Below, one piece after another: positions 8,855-18,196 of a stretch of DNA of 64,000 bases (position 1 is its first letter; every line of letters starts with the position of its first letter). The DNA is from Amorphoplanes friuliensis DSM 7358. Its GTDB lineage: Bacteria; Actinomycetota; Actinomycetes; Mycobacteriales; Micromonosporaceae. The notes under the pieces are model-generated. The model was not told where the DNA came from. It saw only the letters and a list, made by a program, of their open reading frames with translations, and made no database searches. Where the stretch lies: positions 3,696,001-3,760,000 of the forward strand of contig NC_022657.1 in assembly GCF_000494755.1 (NCBI RefSeq). Direction: 5' to 3'. Made by a program: the position numbers and the translations under genes.

Positions 8855-10192
8855 ATGCGGGAACGGGTTGTCGTGGTCGGGGCGGGCTTCGGTGGGCTCT
8901 TCGCCACCCGGGCGCTGCGCCGGGCCGACGTCGACATCACTCTGATCAACGGCACCGCCTATCACCTCTTCCAGCCGCTGCTCTACCAGGTGGCGACGGG
9001 CATCCTCTCCGAGGGCGAGATCGCGCCGCCCATCCGCGAGGTGCTCAAGAACCAGGACAACGTCGACGTCCGGCTCGGCTGGGTGCGAGACGTGGACGTG
9101 AACGCGAAAACCGTCTCGGTCGCCGGTCCTGGCATCGACTACACCGTCGGTTACGACACGCTGATCGTGTCGGCCGGCGCCTCGCAGTCGTACTTCGGCA
9201 ACGACGCCTTCGCCGAGCACGCGCCCGGCCTCAAGAGTGTCGACGACGCCCTCGAGCTGCGCTCCCGGATCTTCAACGCGTTCGAGCTGGCCGACCTGCA
9301 GACCGACGAGGACAAGACCGACCGCTGGCTGACCTTCGTCGTGGTCGGCGCCGGTGCCACCGGTGTGGAGATGGCCGGGCAGATCGCCGAGCTGGCGCAC
9401 CGCACCCTGCCGGGGCAGTACAAGCACATCGACCCGCACCGGGCGCGGATCATCCTGGTGGACGCGGTCGGCGCGGTGCTGAACACCTTCGGTGACCACC
9501 TGTCGACCCGGGCGCTGCGGCAGCTGCACCTGCTCGGGGTCGAGGTCGAGCTGGACACGAAGGTGGTGGGTGTCGACGCCACGGGCATCGAGGTCGAGAC
9601 ACCGCGGGGTCACCAGCGGATCGAGTCGATGACCAAGGTGTGGGCCGCCGGTGTGGCCGCCCCGCCCCTGGCCCGCAGGCTGGCCGAGGCGACGGGCGCC
9701 GGGACCGACCGCGCCGGACGGGTGCTGGTCGAGCCCGACCTGACCCTGCCGGGGCACCCCGAGATCTTCGTCGTCGGCGACATGATGGCGCTGGACCGGC
9801 TGCCGGGTGTCGCGCAGGTCGCGATCCAGGGCGGGCGGCACGCCGCGGGACAGATCAAGCGGCGTCTGGCCGGCCGTGAGACCGGTCAGGCGTTCCACTA
9901 CTTCGACAAGGGCAGCATGGCGACGGTCTCGCGGTTCTCCGCGGTGGCGAGCATCGGCCGGGTCCGCATCTCCGGGTTCCTCGGCTGGCTGATGTGGCTG
10001 GCGGTGCACCTGCTCTACCTGGTCGGCTTCAAGAACAGGCTCACCGCCGTACTGCACTGGGCGGTCAGTTTCCTCGGCCGCGGGCGCTCCGAGCGGGTCT
10101 CGACCCTCCAGCAGGGCTTCGCCCGGGCCGCGGTCCGGGAGTACGGCGACCCCTTCACCCGGGAACGCGCCGGCGCCGGTAAGGCGACCTGA
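8855..10192 (+). CDS. ndh: Type II NADH dehydrogenase (NDH-2)
   Basis: Membrane-bound FAD enzyme that oxidises NADH and reduces menaquinone without pumping protons. ATG at 8855 is chosen because AGGAG (8841-8845) sits 9 bases upstream and the protein then begins directly with the FAD-binding strand (VVVVGAGFGG). The second dinucleotide fold is VVVGAGATGVEMAG, and FVVGDMMALD is the FAD ribityl motif. The C-terminus has a hydrophobic, amphipathic stretch (LGWLMWLAVHLLYLVGFKNR) that fits membrane attachment. The short GGCGG/CCGCC dyad at 8792-8806 lies in its leader. Confidence 0.92.
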   Translation: MRERVVVVGAGFGGLFATRALRRADVDITLINGTAYHLFQPLLYQVATGILSEGEIAPPIREVLKNQDNVDVRLGWVRDVDVNAKTVSVAGPGIDYTVGYDTLIVSAGASQSYFGNDAFAEHAPGLKSVDDALELRSRIFNAFELADLQTDEDKTDRWLTFVVVGAGATGVEMAGQIAELAHRTLPGQYKHIDPHRARIILVDAVGAVLNTFGDHLSTRALRQLHLLGVEVELDTKVVGVDATGIEVETPRGHQRIESMTKVWAAGVAAPPLARRLAEATGAGTDRAGRVLVEPDLTLPGHPEIFVVGDMMALDRLPGVAQVAIQGGRHAAGQIKRRLAGRETGQAFHYFDKGSMATVSRFSAVASIGRVRISGFLGWLMWLAVHLLYLVGFKNRLTAVLHWAVSFLGRGRSERVSTLQQGFARAAVREYGDPFTRERAGAGKAT

Positions 10193-10222
10193 AGCGAACC
10201 GTAAGGATCATCGGGCAATCTT

Positions 10223-10250
10223 CTCGGTGTCAGCAGCGAACACCGAGGAG
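10223..10250 (+). promoter_or_regulatory. Leader hairpin overlapping the SD of the DHFR-family gene
   Basis: CTCGGTGT (10223-10230) and ACACCGAG (10240-10247) form an 8-bp perfect stem with a 9-base loop. The SD GAGGAG occupies 10245-10250, so half of it is inside the stem, 6 bases before the ATG at 10257. Such a stem could modulate translation; an operator is equally possible. Confidence 0.4.
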
Positions 10251-10256
10251 AACCCG

Positions 10257-10808
10257 ATGCGCAAGCTCATCAACTCGACCTACATCACCCTCGACGGCGT
10301 CATCGAGAACCCCATGTGGACCATGCCGTACTTCGACGAGGAGGCCGGCGCGTTCGCCGGTTCGCAGACCGACGCGGCGGACGCCCTGCTGATGGGCCGG
10401 GCGACCTACGACGGCTTCGCGGCGGCCTGGCCTGCCCGCGACGAGAGCGACCCCAGCACCGGCGCGGCCTACTTCAACAACGTCAAGAAGTACGTCGCCT
10501 CGACCACGCTGACCGACCCCACCTGGAAGAACAGCGAGGTGTTGCAGGGCGACCTGGTCGAGGCGGTCACCGCGCTCAAGGCCCAGGACGGCAAGGACAT
10601 CATCCAGTACGGGTACGGCTCGGTCACCACTCAGCTGGTCCGGGCCGGGCTGGTCGACGAGGTCCGCTTCTGGATCCACCCGGTGCTCGAGGGCGGCGCG
10701 ACCCTGTCGACGCCGCTGAGCGACGTGAAGGCCTCGTTCGAGCTGATCGACACCAAGGTCTTCAAGAGCGGTGTGATCGTCGCCTCGTACCGACCGGCCA
10801 AAAACTAA
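10257..10808 (+). CDS. Dihydrofolate reductase family protein (RibD C-terminal-like)
   Basis: Protein of 183 residues starting at ATG 10257 after GAGGAG. The opening strand MRKLINSTYITLDGVIENP, LLMGRATYDGF and the C-terminal GSVTTQLVRAGLVDEVRFWIHPVLEGG segment are the usual features of the stand-alone RibD_C/YyaP-type proteins. They bind NADP(H), but most do not act on folate and their substrates are unknown. No riboflavin genes are nearby. Confidence 0.88.
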   Translation: MRKLINSTYITLDGVIENPMWTMPYFDEEAGAFAGSQTDAADALLMGRATYDGFAAAWPARDESDPSTGAAYFNNVKKYVASTTLTDPTWKNSEVLQGDLVEAVTALKAQDGKDIIQYGYGSVTTQLVRAGLVDEVRFWIHPVLEGGATLSTPLSDVKASFELIDTKVFKSGVIVASYRPAKN

Positions 10809-10835
10809 CACGGAATATACAGGCCGCCGATATAT

Positions 10836-10862
10836 GGTGCCGCTGACGTGTGCAGCGGTACC
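10836..10862 (+). promoter_or_regulatory. Inverted repeat in the leader of the LytR_C gene
   Basis: GGTGCCGCTG (10836-10845) and CAGCGGTACC (10853-10862) pair at 9 of 10 positions around a 7-base loop. It follows an AT-rich patch (GATATATGG, 10829-10837) that could hold a -10 box. It lies 14 bases before the ATG at 10877, so it would be in the leader or at the transcription start. It may also end the upstream DHFR-family transcript. Confidence 0.35.
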
Positions 10863-10876
10863 ACCGGGGGATTCTG

Positions 10877-11395
10877 ATGAGCTTGGCGCGAGTGCGATCA
10901 CTGATCGTGGTCGGGGTGTTGTTGGTCGCCGCGGTGGTCTCGGTGGTGACGGCTCTGGTTCGCGACACCGCGAGCGGGGCCGTCCCGGGCGCCTGCGCCG
11001 AGGGTGCCCCGGTCGCCGACCTCACCCTCCCGGAGGGCCCCGACCAGGTGACGGTCAAGGTGTTCAACGGCTCGGGCCGCCCCGGCGTCGCCGACAGCCT
11101 GACCACCGACTTCGTCAACCGGCGCTTCCGCACCGAGAAGCCGGCCAAGAGCAAGAAGAAGGTCGACGGTGTCGCCCTGCTCCGGTTCGGTCCCGAGGGT
11201 GTCGGCTCGGCCCAGCTCGTCCGCGCGCTCTTCCTCGGCGACGCCGAGACGCAGTACGAGGCCAAGCGCAAGGGCAAGGTCGTCGAGGTGGTCGTCGGTG
11301 GCGGTTTCCGGCAGCTGGCGACCTTCACCGAGGCCAACCAGTCGCTGGCCCAGCTCGGCGAGCCGGAGCTGCCGCCCGGAGCCTGCCGCGCCTGA
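10877..11395 (+). CDS. LytR C-terminal (LytR_C) domain protein, membrane-anchored
   Basis: Protein of 172 residues from ATG 10877 (GGGGGA upstream). One N-terminal membrane segment (residues ~8-28) is followed by an extracellular domain with VTVKVFNGSGRPGVADSL and a second half LLRFGPEGVGSAQLVRALF, which is the LytR_C pattern seen C-terminal to LCP cell-wall ligases and alone in actinobacteria. Stand-alone copies are thought to act in cell-envelope assembly, but no function is proven. There is no LCP domain here. It ends at the hairpin-repeat array. Confidence 0.8.
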   Translation: MSLARVRSLIVVGVLLVAAVVSVVTALVRDTASGAVPGACAEGAPVADLTLPEGPDQVTVKVFNGSGRPGVADSLTTDFVNRRFRTEKPAKSKKKVDGVALLRFGPEGVGSAQLVRALFLGDAETQYEAKRKGKVVEVVVGGGFRQLATFTEANQSLAQLGEPELPPGACRA

Positions 11396-11497
11396 GCTCG
11401 GCCCGCTTCCGGGCTCGGCCCGCTTCCGGGCTCGGCCCGCTTCCGGGCTCGGCCCGCTTCCGGGCTCGGCCCGCTTCCGGGCTCGGCCCGTGTTCGG
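11396..11497. repeat. 17-bp tandem repeat array (six units), each a hairpin, between convergent genes
   Basis: Unit GCTCGGCCCGCTTCCGG occurs five times exactly (11396-11480) and once with changes (11481-11497). It starts right after the LytR_C stop and ends three bases before the ROK stop codon, so it fills the whole convergent intergenic space. Within each unit junction GCCCG-CTTC-CGGGC can form a stem-loop on either strand. The array probably serves as a two-way transcription terminator; the exact repeats also make it prone to copy-number change. There are no unique spacers, so it is not a CRISPR. Confidence 0.9.
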
Positions 11498-11499
11498 GC

Positions 11500-12714
11500 T
11501 CAGGTCATCGCGAAGGGGGACTTGCCGGCGGCGAGCAGGCTGTCGAGCGCTGACGGGTTGAGCACGTGGTCCCGGACCAGATAGCCCGCCCCCGCGATGC
11601 CCGCCCTCGATTTGAACTTCGTCGGGACGATGCGCAGCTGACGGGTCGCCAGGGGCAGGGACCGCTGGTAGACGACCTGGCGGATGCCGGCCAGCAGGTG
11701 GTCGCCCGTGGTGCCGAGCATCCCGCCGATAACGATCACGTCGGGGTTGAGCAGGCTGGTCGCGAAGGCGACCGACTCGCCCATGATGCGGCCCGCGTTG
11801 CGCAGCCCGGCGACCGCCTCGGAGTCCCCGCGCCGGACCCGGTCGGCGACGTCCCGGGCGTCGTGGCTGTCGAGGTCCTGGTCGCGCAGGTCGCGGGCAA
11901 GGGCCCAGCCGCCGGCCAGTGACTCGAGGCAGCCGACGTTGCCGCAGCGGCACTGCGGGTCACCGAAACCGGCGATGTGGGCGTGGCCGATGTCGCCCGC
12001 CGCGCCCTGGGCGCCGCGGTTGACCGCGTAGTCGATGACCATGCCGCTGCCGACGCCGGTGCCCGCCTTCAGATAGAACAGGTGCCGCTGGCTGGCCCAG
12101 AAGCGACGGTGTTCGGCCAGGGTGAGCAGGTTGACGTCGTTGTCGATGAGGATCGGCACCGGCCAGCTGCGGCGCAGGTGCCGCCGGATGTCGTAACCCT
12201 CCCAGCCGGACATGATGGACCAGCCCATGACGCGGCCGGCCTCGTAGTCGACCGGTGCGGGCAGGCCCAGCCCGAAGCCGGCGACGGCGCTCTCCTGCAG
12301 GCCCAGGTGGTCGATGAGGTCGCGGACCGTGGCGGTGATCCGGTCGAGCAGCACGTCGGGCCCGTCACCGAGCGCGAGCCGTTCGACCCGGTCGCCGATG
12401 ATCGTGACGTTGAGGTCGAGGACGGCGACGCGGGTGCGTTCCTCGCCGATGTCGACCGAGATGACCACCCCGGCGCGCGGGTTGAGCTCGAGGGCGCGGG
12501 ACGGCCGGCCGCGGGAGGCGACGTTCTCCTCGCTCTCGCGGATCAGCTGGGCGGCGAAGAGGGCGTCGAGCCGCTGCACCACGGTCGACCGGGACAGACC
12601 GGTCTCCTGGGCGATCGCGGTGCGGGTGCGCGCGGCCCCGGTGGTGATCAGCTCGAGGATGCGGCCGGGGCCGTCCTCGGCGTGGCCGGGCGCGACAGGT
12701 AGGACGCTGGTCAA
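11500..12714 (-). CDS. ROK-family transcriptional regulator
   Basis: About 404 residues: N-terminal winged helix (ILELITTGAARTRTAIAQETGLSRSTVVQRLDAL), then a ROK/hexokinase-fold sugar-binding domain with GHAHIAGFG and the CRCGNVGCLES zinc motif. TTG at 12714 is preferred because GGGGAG (12720-12725) lies 5 bases upstream; an ATG at 12762 gives 16 more residues but has no SD and would overlap the operator. It diverges from the sugar ABC operon, and the ACTTATG dyad between them is the likely binding site. The expected role is a repressor released by the imported sugar or its phosphate. Confidence 0.92.
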   Translation of the reverse strand: MTSVLPVAPGHAEDGPGRILELITTGAARTRTAIAQETGLSRSTVVQRLDALFAAQLIRESEENVASRGRPSRALELNPRAGVVISVDIGEERTRVAVLDLNVTIIGDRVERLALGDGPDVLLDRITATVRDLIDHLGLQESAVAGFGLGLPAPVDYEAGRVMGWSIMSGWEGYDIRRHLRRSWPVPILIDNDVNLLTLAEHRRFWASQRHLFYLKAGTGVGSGMVIDYAVNRGAQGAAGDIGHAHIAGFGDPQCRCGNVGCLESLAGGWALARDLRDQDLDSHDARDVADRVRRGDSEAVAGLRNAGRIMGESVAFATSLLNPDVIVIGGMLGTTGDHLLAGIRQVVYQRSLPLATRQLRIVPTKFKSRAGIAGAGYLVRDHVLNPSALDSLLAAGKSPFAMT

Positions 12715-12760
12715 TGGATCTCCCCGTGACTGTGTCGAACGCCGGTCAGTGAACCACAGC

Positions 12761-12786
12761 ACTTATGTCGACCGCAACACATAAGT
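12761..12786. promoter_or_regulatory. Probable ROK operator (7-bp dyad)
   Basis: ACTTATG (12761-12767) and CATAAGT (12780-12786) are perfect inverted arms with 12 bp between, in an AT-rich patch between the ROK gene and the ABC operon. Arm size and spacing suit a dimeric winged-helix protein. It lies just upstream of the TTGACA at 12800 and of the ROK translation start, so it could control both directions. Confidence 0.65.
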
Positions 12787-12799
12787 CGGAACTTAGTGA

Positions 12800-12828
12800 T
12801 TGACAGTCGACGTAACCGAACGCACTAT
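12800..12828 (+). promoter_or_regulatory. Candidate promoter of the sugar ABC operon
   Basis: TTGACA at 12800-12805, 17-bp spacer, then CACTAT at 12823-12828 as a weak -10. The resulting leader to the ATG at 12909 would be about 70 bases and contains AGGAGG at 12897-12902. The ROK dyad ends 14 bp upstream of the -35. Confidence 0.5.
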
Positions 12829-12908
12829 GTGGCGTAACACGATGGACTTCATGCTTGTCATCGACGGAATGAGTCCGGTCGCCGGGATCGATCTCAGGAG
12901 GACCTCAT

Positions 12909-13940
12909 ATGAACGTCAGTCGCACGGTTCGCCACCGTGTCGTCGCCTCCGGGCTGGCCGCCGGGCTGCTGGTGTCCGCAGCCGCGTGCGGCTCCGACGA
13001 CGCCGGCTCGGGCTCGGGCTCCGGCTCGGACAGCACCGACGTCACCATCGGCATCGTCGAGCTGAACCTCTCCAACCCGTTCTTCGGGACGCTGGAGAAG
13101 GCCACCGAGGCCGCCGCGAAGGCCAAGGGCTGGAAGGTCATGAAGGCCGAGGCCAAGGTGCCCGGCGACTCGGCCACCCAGGTGACCGCGATCGAGAACA
13201 TGATCGCCAACAAGGTGAAGGCGATCGTCCTCGACCCGGCCAACCCCACGGCGCTGGTCGACGTGGTCAAGAAGGCCCGTGACAAGGGCATCCTGGTCGT
13301 CACGGTCAACGCGACGCTCACCCCGATCGAGGCCGCCGACGCGACCTTCGCCACGGACAACACCGCGGCCGGCAAGCTCATCGGCCAGTGGGCCAAGGCG
13401 ACGGCGCCGGCGAGCCCGCGCATCGCCATGCTGGACTTCGACCTCTCCGACGGGCCCGCGGGCGGCCGCCACAACGGCTACCTCGAGGGCTACGGCATCA
13501 CCGGTGAGGACCCGAAGATCGCCGGGTCCGCTCTGACCAAGGGCACCGTGGAGACCGGGCAGTCGGCGATGGAGAACCTGCTCTCCGCGCACGCGGACAT
13601 CAACACCGTCTACACGATCAACGAGCCGGTGGCGCACGGTGCGTACACGGCGATCAAGAACAAGGGCCTCGAGGGCAAGGTCAGCATCACCTCGGTCGAC
13701 GGTGCCTGCTCCGGCGTCCAGGACGTCAAGGACGGGATCATCGGCGCGACAGCAATGCAGTTCCCGAGCAAGATGGGCGAGCTGGCCGTCGCCGCCGCGG
13801 ACGCCTTCCTCAAGGACGGCACCAAGCCGAAGTCCGGCCTCAACGACTCGGGCACGGTCCTGATCACGGACAAGCCCGTCGACGGCATCGAGTCCCAGAC
13901 CTCCGAGTGGGGGCTGCAGAACTGCTGGGGCGGCAAGTGA
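12909..13940 (+). CDS. Sugar ABC transporter substrate-binding lipoprotein (Peripla_BP_4)
   Basis: Protein of 343 residues. Signal peptide with lipobox SAAAC; the lipidated cysteine is C27, then a Gly/Ser linker. The mature part is a ribose/fructose-type binding protein: VTIGIVELNLSNPFFGTLEKA, AIVLDPANPTALVDVV, TIEAADATFATDN-like loops and a two-lobed fold. It would capture a monosaccharide or polyol outside the membrane and deliver it to the permease encoded next. AGGAGG precedes the ATG. First gene of a six-gene run with GTGA/ATGA overlaps up to 18135. Confidence 0.93.
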   Translation: MNVSRTVRHRVVASGLAAGLLVSAAACGSDDAGSGSGSGSDSTDVTIGIVELNLSNPFFGTLEKATEAAAKAKGWKVMKAEAKVPGDSATQVTAIENMIANKVKAIVLDPANPTALVDVVKKARDKGILVVTVNATLTPIEAADATFATDNTAAGKLIGQWAKATAPASPRIAMLDFDLSDGPAGGRHNGYLEGYGITGEDPKIAGSALTKGTVETGQSAMENLLSAHADINTVYTINEPVAHGAYTAIKNKGLEGKVSITSVDGACSGVQDVKDGIIGATAMQFPSKMGELAVAAADAFLKDGTKPKSGLNDSGTVLITDKPVDGIESQTSEWGLQNCWGGK

Positions 13941-14946
13941 CCAGCACCCCGACGCGCGAACCCGACGCGGCCGTCCTCGAGCTCGAGGAGGACCGCGGCG
14001 GGTTCCTCCGCGGTCTCGCCACCAGCCAGATCACCGGCCCGCTGGCCGCGCTGGTGCTCGCGGTCGTCGTCTTCGCGCTCACGACGAGCACGTTCTTCAA
14101 CGCGGACAACCTGTCGCTGATCGCCACGCAGTCGGTGGTCGTCGGCACGCTGGCCCTGGGCCAGACGCTGATCATTCTGACCGCCGGCATCGACCTGGCC
14201 AACGGCGCGATCATGGTGCTCGGCGCGGTGGTGATCGGCAAGCTCGCCACGGACGGCAACGCGCTCTGGGCGCTGGTCGTCGGCGCGCTCGTCTGTGTGG
14301 CGTTCGGACTGCTCAACGGCGCGCTCATCTCGTCGTTCTCGCTGCCGCCGTTCATCGTCACGCTCGGCGTGCTGTCGGTGCTCTCGGCCGTCGCCCGCCT
14401 CTACACCGATTCGCAGTCGTACCCGATCGACTCCGACCTGCTCACGATCCTCAACCAGGGGCCCACGGTCGGCGGGGTGACGATCACCTACGGCGTGTTC
14501 CTCTGGGTGGCCCTCACCGCCCTCCTCGGGTACGCGCTGACCCAGACCGCGTGGGGTGTGCGCGTCTACGCCGTCGGAGACAACAAGCGGGCCGCCGCGC
14601 TGACCGGCATCAAGGTCAAGCGGGTGCTGCTGAGCGTCTACATCACGGCGGCGGTCATCTACGCGTTCGCGGCCTGGCAGGCCCTGGGGCGTACGCCGAC
14701 CGCCGACCCGAGCGGCTACTCGACGGCCAACCTGGACAGCATCACCGCGGTGGTCATCGGGGGCACCAGCCTCTTCGGCGGCCGGGGTGGTGTCGTGGGC
14801 ACGTTCATCGGCGCCCTGATCGTGACCGTGCTGGCCAACGGGCTCACCCAGGCCGGCATCGACTCGCTCTACCAGCAGGTGGCGACCGGTGTGCTCGTGG
14901 TGATCGCCGTCGCCGTCGACCACTTCGTCCGGACGAGGCAGACGCG

Positions 14947-14950
<4 letters not shown>
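13937..14950 (+). CDS. Sugar ABC transporter permease (RbsC/FrcC type)
   Basis: About 337 residues starting at GTG 13937, which overlaps the binding-protein stop. Eight to ten hydrophobic segments; the LTAGIDLANGAIMVLGAVV stretch and YAVGDNKRAAALTGIKVKRV loop are typical of BPD_transp_2 (ribose/fructose/xylose) permeases. It forms the channel, probably as a homodimer, since only one permease gene is present. Confidence 0.93.
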
Positions 14951-15731
<781 letters not shown>

Positions 15732-15735
<4 letters not shown>

Positions 15736-16382
15736 CGGCGCCCGGAGGGGTCAGCCTCTCCCACCTCGTCGAGACCGCCCGGGCGCTGGTGGCCGACGGG
15801 CAGCGCCGCATCCTCGGCATCACCGGTGCCCCGGGCGCCGGCAAGTCGACACTCGCCCGCCAGATCGTGGACGCGCTGGGCGACCGTGCCGTGCTGGTCG
15901 GCCTGGACAGCTTCCACCTCTCGAACGCGGAACTGGACCGCCTCGGCCGGCACGCCCGCAAGGGTGCGGCGGACACCTTCGACGCGGCGGGCTACCAGAA
16001 TCTGTTGCGGCGGCTGCGACCCCAGCAGGACGAGGTCGTGTACGCGGCGGAGTTCGATCGCAGCCTGGAGGAGTCCATCGCGTGTGCGGTGCCGGTGCAC
16101 CGTGACGTGCCGCTGGTCGTGACCGAGGGGAACTACCTGCTGGTCGACGACGAACGCTGGGGCGGCACCGCGGCCCTGCTCGACGCGTCCTGGTACGTCG
16201 AGCCGGGGGAGGACGTGCGGCTCGAGCGCCTCATCGCCCGGCACCGGCAGTTCGGCCGTAGCCCCGAGGAGGCGTACGAGCGTTCGCACGGCTCGGACCA
16301 GCGCAACGCCGAACTCATCGGCAGCACCCGGCCGCGGGCCGGGCTCGTCGTCCGCATCACCACCGAGAAGGAGCCGGCATGA
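15732..16382 (+). CDS. Uridine-kinase/phosphoribulokinase-like sugar kinase (FrcK-like)
   Basis: Protein of 216 residues from GTG 15732 (GTGA overlap). P-loop GAPGAGKST near residue 32, VLVGLDSFHLSN (substrate-Asp motif of uridine kinase/PRK folds) and VTEGNYLLVDDERW. The S. meliloti fructose operon frcBCAK ends in a kinase-like protein of this kind, and gene order here is the same (binding protein, permease, ATPase, kinase). It probably phosphorylates the imported sugar or its oxidation product; which one is not shown. Confidence 0.8.
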
Positions 16383-17146
16383 CCGTCCTCGATCTGTTCC
16401 GCCTCGACGGCAAGGTGGCCGTCGTGACCGGTGGCAACCGGGGCATCGGCAAGGCGATCGCGATCGCCCTGGCCGAGGCCGGCGCCTCCGTCGTGGTGGC
16501 GGCCCGCGACGCCGAGCGCAACGAGCAGGCCGTCGCCGAGCTGTCGAAGATCGGCCCGGCCGCGCTCGCGGTCACCACCGACGTCACCAGCCGCAGCGAC
16601 CTGACGGCCCTGCGCGACACGGTGACCGAACGCCTCGGCCCGGTCGACGTGCTGATCAACAACGCCGGGGTCGGCATCCACGGCGAGTCGCTGACCATCG
16701 ACGACGAGTCGTGGCAGCGGGTCATGGCGACCAACCTGGACGCGGTGTGGAAGGCGAGCCAGGTCTTCGGCGAGCAGATGGTCGCCCGCCGCTCCGGCTC
16801 GATCGTCAACGTCGGCTCGATGTCCGGCATGATCATCAACCGCCCGCAGTGGCACGCGCCGTACGCCGTCTCCAAGGCGGGCGTGCACCACCTCACGCGG
16901 TCGCTGGCCGCCGAGTGGGCGCCGCACCGCGTCCGGGTCAACGCCATCGCTCCGGGCTACACCAAGACCGAGATCTCCGACATCGACGCCCCGGAGTTCA
17001 AGCACTACTGGATCGACGAGGTCCCGATGCAGCGGTACGCCCAGTCGTCGGAGATCTCGCCGTCCGCGCTCTACCTCGCCAGCGACGCGTCCACCTTCGT
17101 CACCGGCTCGGTGCTGGTCATCGACGGCGGTTACACGTTGTGGTGA
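16379..17146 (+). CDS. SDR oxidoreductase, sugar/polyol dehydrogenase-like
   Basis: Classical SDR of 255 residues; ATG 16379 overlaps the kinase stop. TGGNRGIGKA cofactor motif (NAD(P)), NNAGVG, serine in VGSMSGM, YAVSK catalytic pair, and the C-terminal SVLVIDGGYTLW. Closest types are gluconate 5-dehydrogenase and D-arabinitol/sorbitol/mannitol dehydrogenases. Its place between a sugar kinase and an isomerase suggests it oxidises an imported polyol to a ketose before phosphorylation, but this is inference. Confidence 0.88.
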   Translation: MTVLDLFRLDGKVAVVTGGNRGIGKAIAIALAEAGASVVVAARDAERNEQAVAELSKIGPAALAVTTDVTSRSDLTALRDTVTERLGPVDVLINNAGVGIHGESLTIDDESWQRVMATNLDAVWKASQVFGEQMVARRSGSIVNVGSMSGMIINRPQWHAPYAVSKAGVHHLTRSLAAEWAPHRVRVNAIAPGYTKTEISDIDAPEFKHYWIDEVPMQRYAQSSEISPSALYLASDASTFVTGSVLVIDGGYTLW

Positions 17147-18135
17147 GCGCGCCGGACGCGCCGGTCGTCCTGCCGGCCAACACGCTGCCGTCGTTCTATG
17201 CCGGTGCCGGCCGGATCGCCGCCTTCCGCGGTGATCCGGCCGTCCCGGCGACCGATCCCGAGGACTGGGTCGCGTCGGCGACCGCGCGGACCGGGATGGC
17301 ACCGCGGGGCCGGACCCGGCTGCCGGACGGCACGGATCTGGGCGAGCGGTTCGCCGCCGACCCGCAGGGCTGGTTCGGGCCCGGGCACGTGGCGCGGCAC
17401 GGCGACCGGGCGGCGCTGCTGGTGAAGCTGCTCGACGCCGGTCAGCGGCTGCCGCTGCACGTGCACCCCGATCGGCCGTTCGCGCAGGCACACCTGGGCA
17501 GCCCGTACGGCAAGACGGAGGCGTGGCTGGTCCTGCGTGCCGATCCGGGGGCGAGTGTGCATCTGGGCTTCGCCCGTGACGTCACCGCCGCGGAGCTGGC
17601 CGGGTGGGTGTCCACTCAGGACGTTGCGGCGCTGCTGGACGCGTGCAACCGCGTACCGGTCAGGGCCGGTGATGTTCTGCTCTGCCCGGCCGGGGTGCCG
17701 CACGCGATCGGCGCCGGGATCCTGGTCGTCGAGCTGCAGGAGATGACCGACTTCTCGATCATGCTGGAGTGGGACGGTTTCCCGATCGCGCCGGAGGACG
17801 TCTTCCTGGGCTTGGACGCGGAGCTGGCGCTGTCGGCCGTGCGCCGTACCGCCGTGCCGGAGTCCGAGCTCGCCGGTCACGTCCTGCGCGCCGAACCGGG
17901 CATCACCTCGCTGCTGCCCGCGGCGGCCGACGAGTTCTTCCACGCGCAGCAGATCGTCGGCGAGGCCACCCTCGACGCGCGTTTTGCCGTGCTGATCGTC
18001 GACCGGGGCGCCGGCACGCTCACCGGTCCCGGCGTCACGGAGATCACCGCCGGCCAGACGCTGGTCGTCTCGTACGCGGCGGGCCCGCTCACCCTGGCCG
18101 GCGACGTGTCTGTTCTGCGCTGTTTTCCGGACTGA
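17143..18135 (+). CDS. Class I mannose-6-phosphate isomerase-like cupin
   Basis: About 330 residues from GTG 17143 (GTGA overlap with the SDR). Type I PMI zinc ligands are recognisable: LPLHVHPD, the KTEAW glutamate and PAGVPHAIG. It should interconvert mannose-6-phosphate and fructose-6-phosphate or act on a related sugar phosphate. Type I PMIs from bacteria are often ~390 residues, so this is a shorter form. It closes the operon; together with the kinase it would pass the sugar into glycolysis. Confidence 0.85.
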   Translation: MSAPDAPVVLPANTLPSFYAGAGRIAAFRGDPAVPATDPEDWVASATARTGMAPRGRTRLPDGTDLGERFAADPQGWFGPGHVARHGDRAALLVKLLDAGQRLPLHVHPDRPFAQAHLGSPYGKTEAWLVLRADPGASVHLGFARDVTAAELAGWVSTQDVAALLDACNRVPVRAGDVLLCPAGVPHAIGAGILVVELQEMTDFSIMLEWDGFPIAPEDVFLGLDAELALSAVRRTAVPESELAGHVLRAEPGITSLLPAAADEFFHAQQIVGEATLDARFAVLIVDRGAGTLTGPGVTEITAGQTLVVSYAAGPLTLAGDVSVLRCFPD

Positions 18136-18164
18136 TGGCGATCAATGGTTACGCATCGTAGTCT

Positions 18165-18180
18165 GTCGATTACTATCGAC
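18165..18180 (+). promoter_or_regulatory. Dyad operator over a -10 box, upstream of the secreted GH-like gene
   Basis: GTCGAT (18165-18170), TACT, ATCGAC (18175-18180) is a perfect inverted repeat. TACTAT at 18171-18176 within it resembles a -10 box, so a bound protein would block RNA polymerase. GGAGG at 18188-18192 and ATG 18197 follow. The region 18136-18180 is markedly AT-richer than the flanking genes. Confidence 0.5.
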
Positions 18181-18196
18181 CGCCTGCGGAGGACGT

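Noticed and set aside
11396..11497. Repeat array as a CRISPR
   Set aside because: Units are only 17 bp and contiguous without unique spacers; no cas genes nearby.
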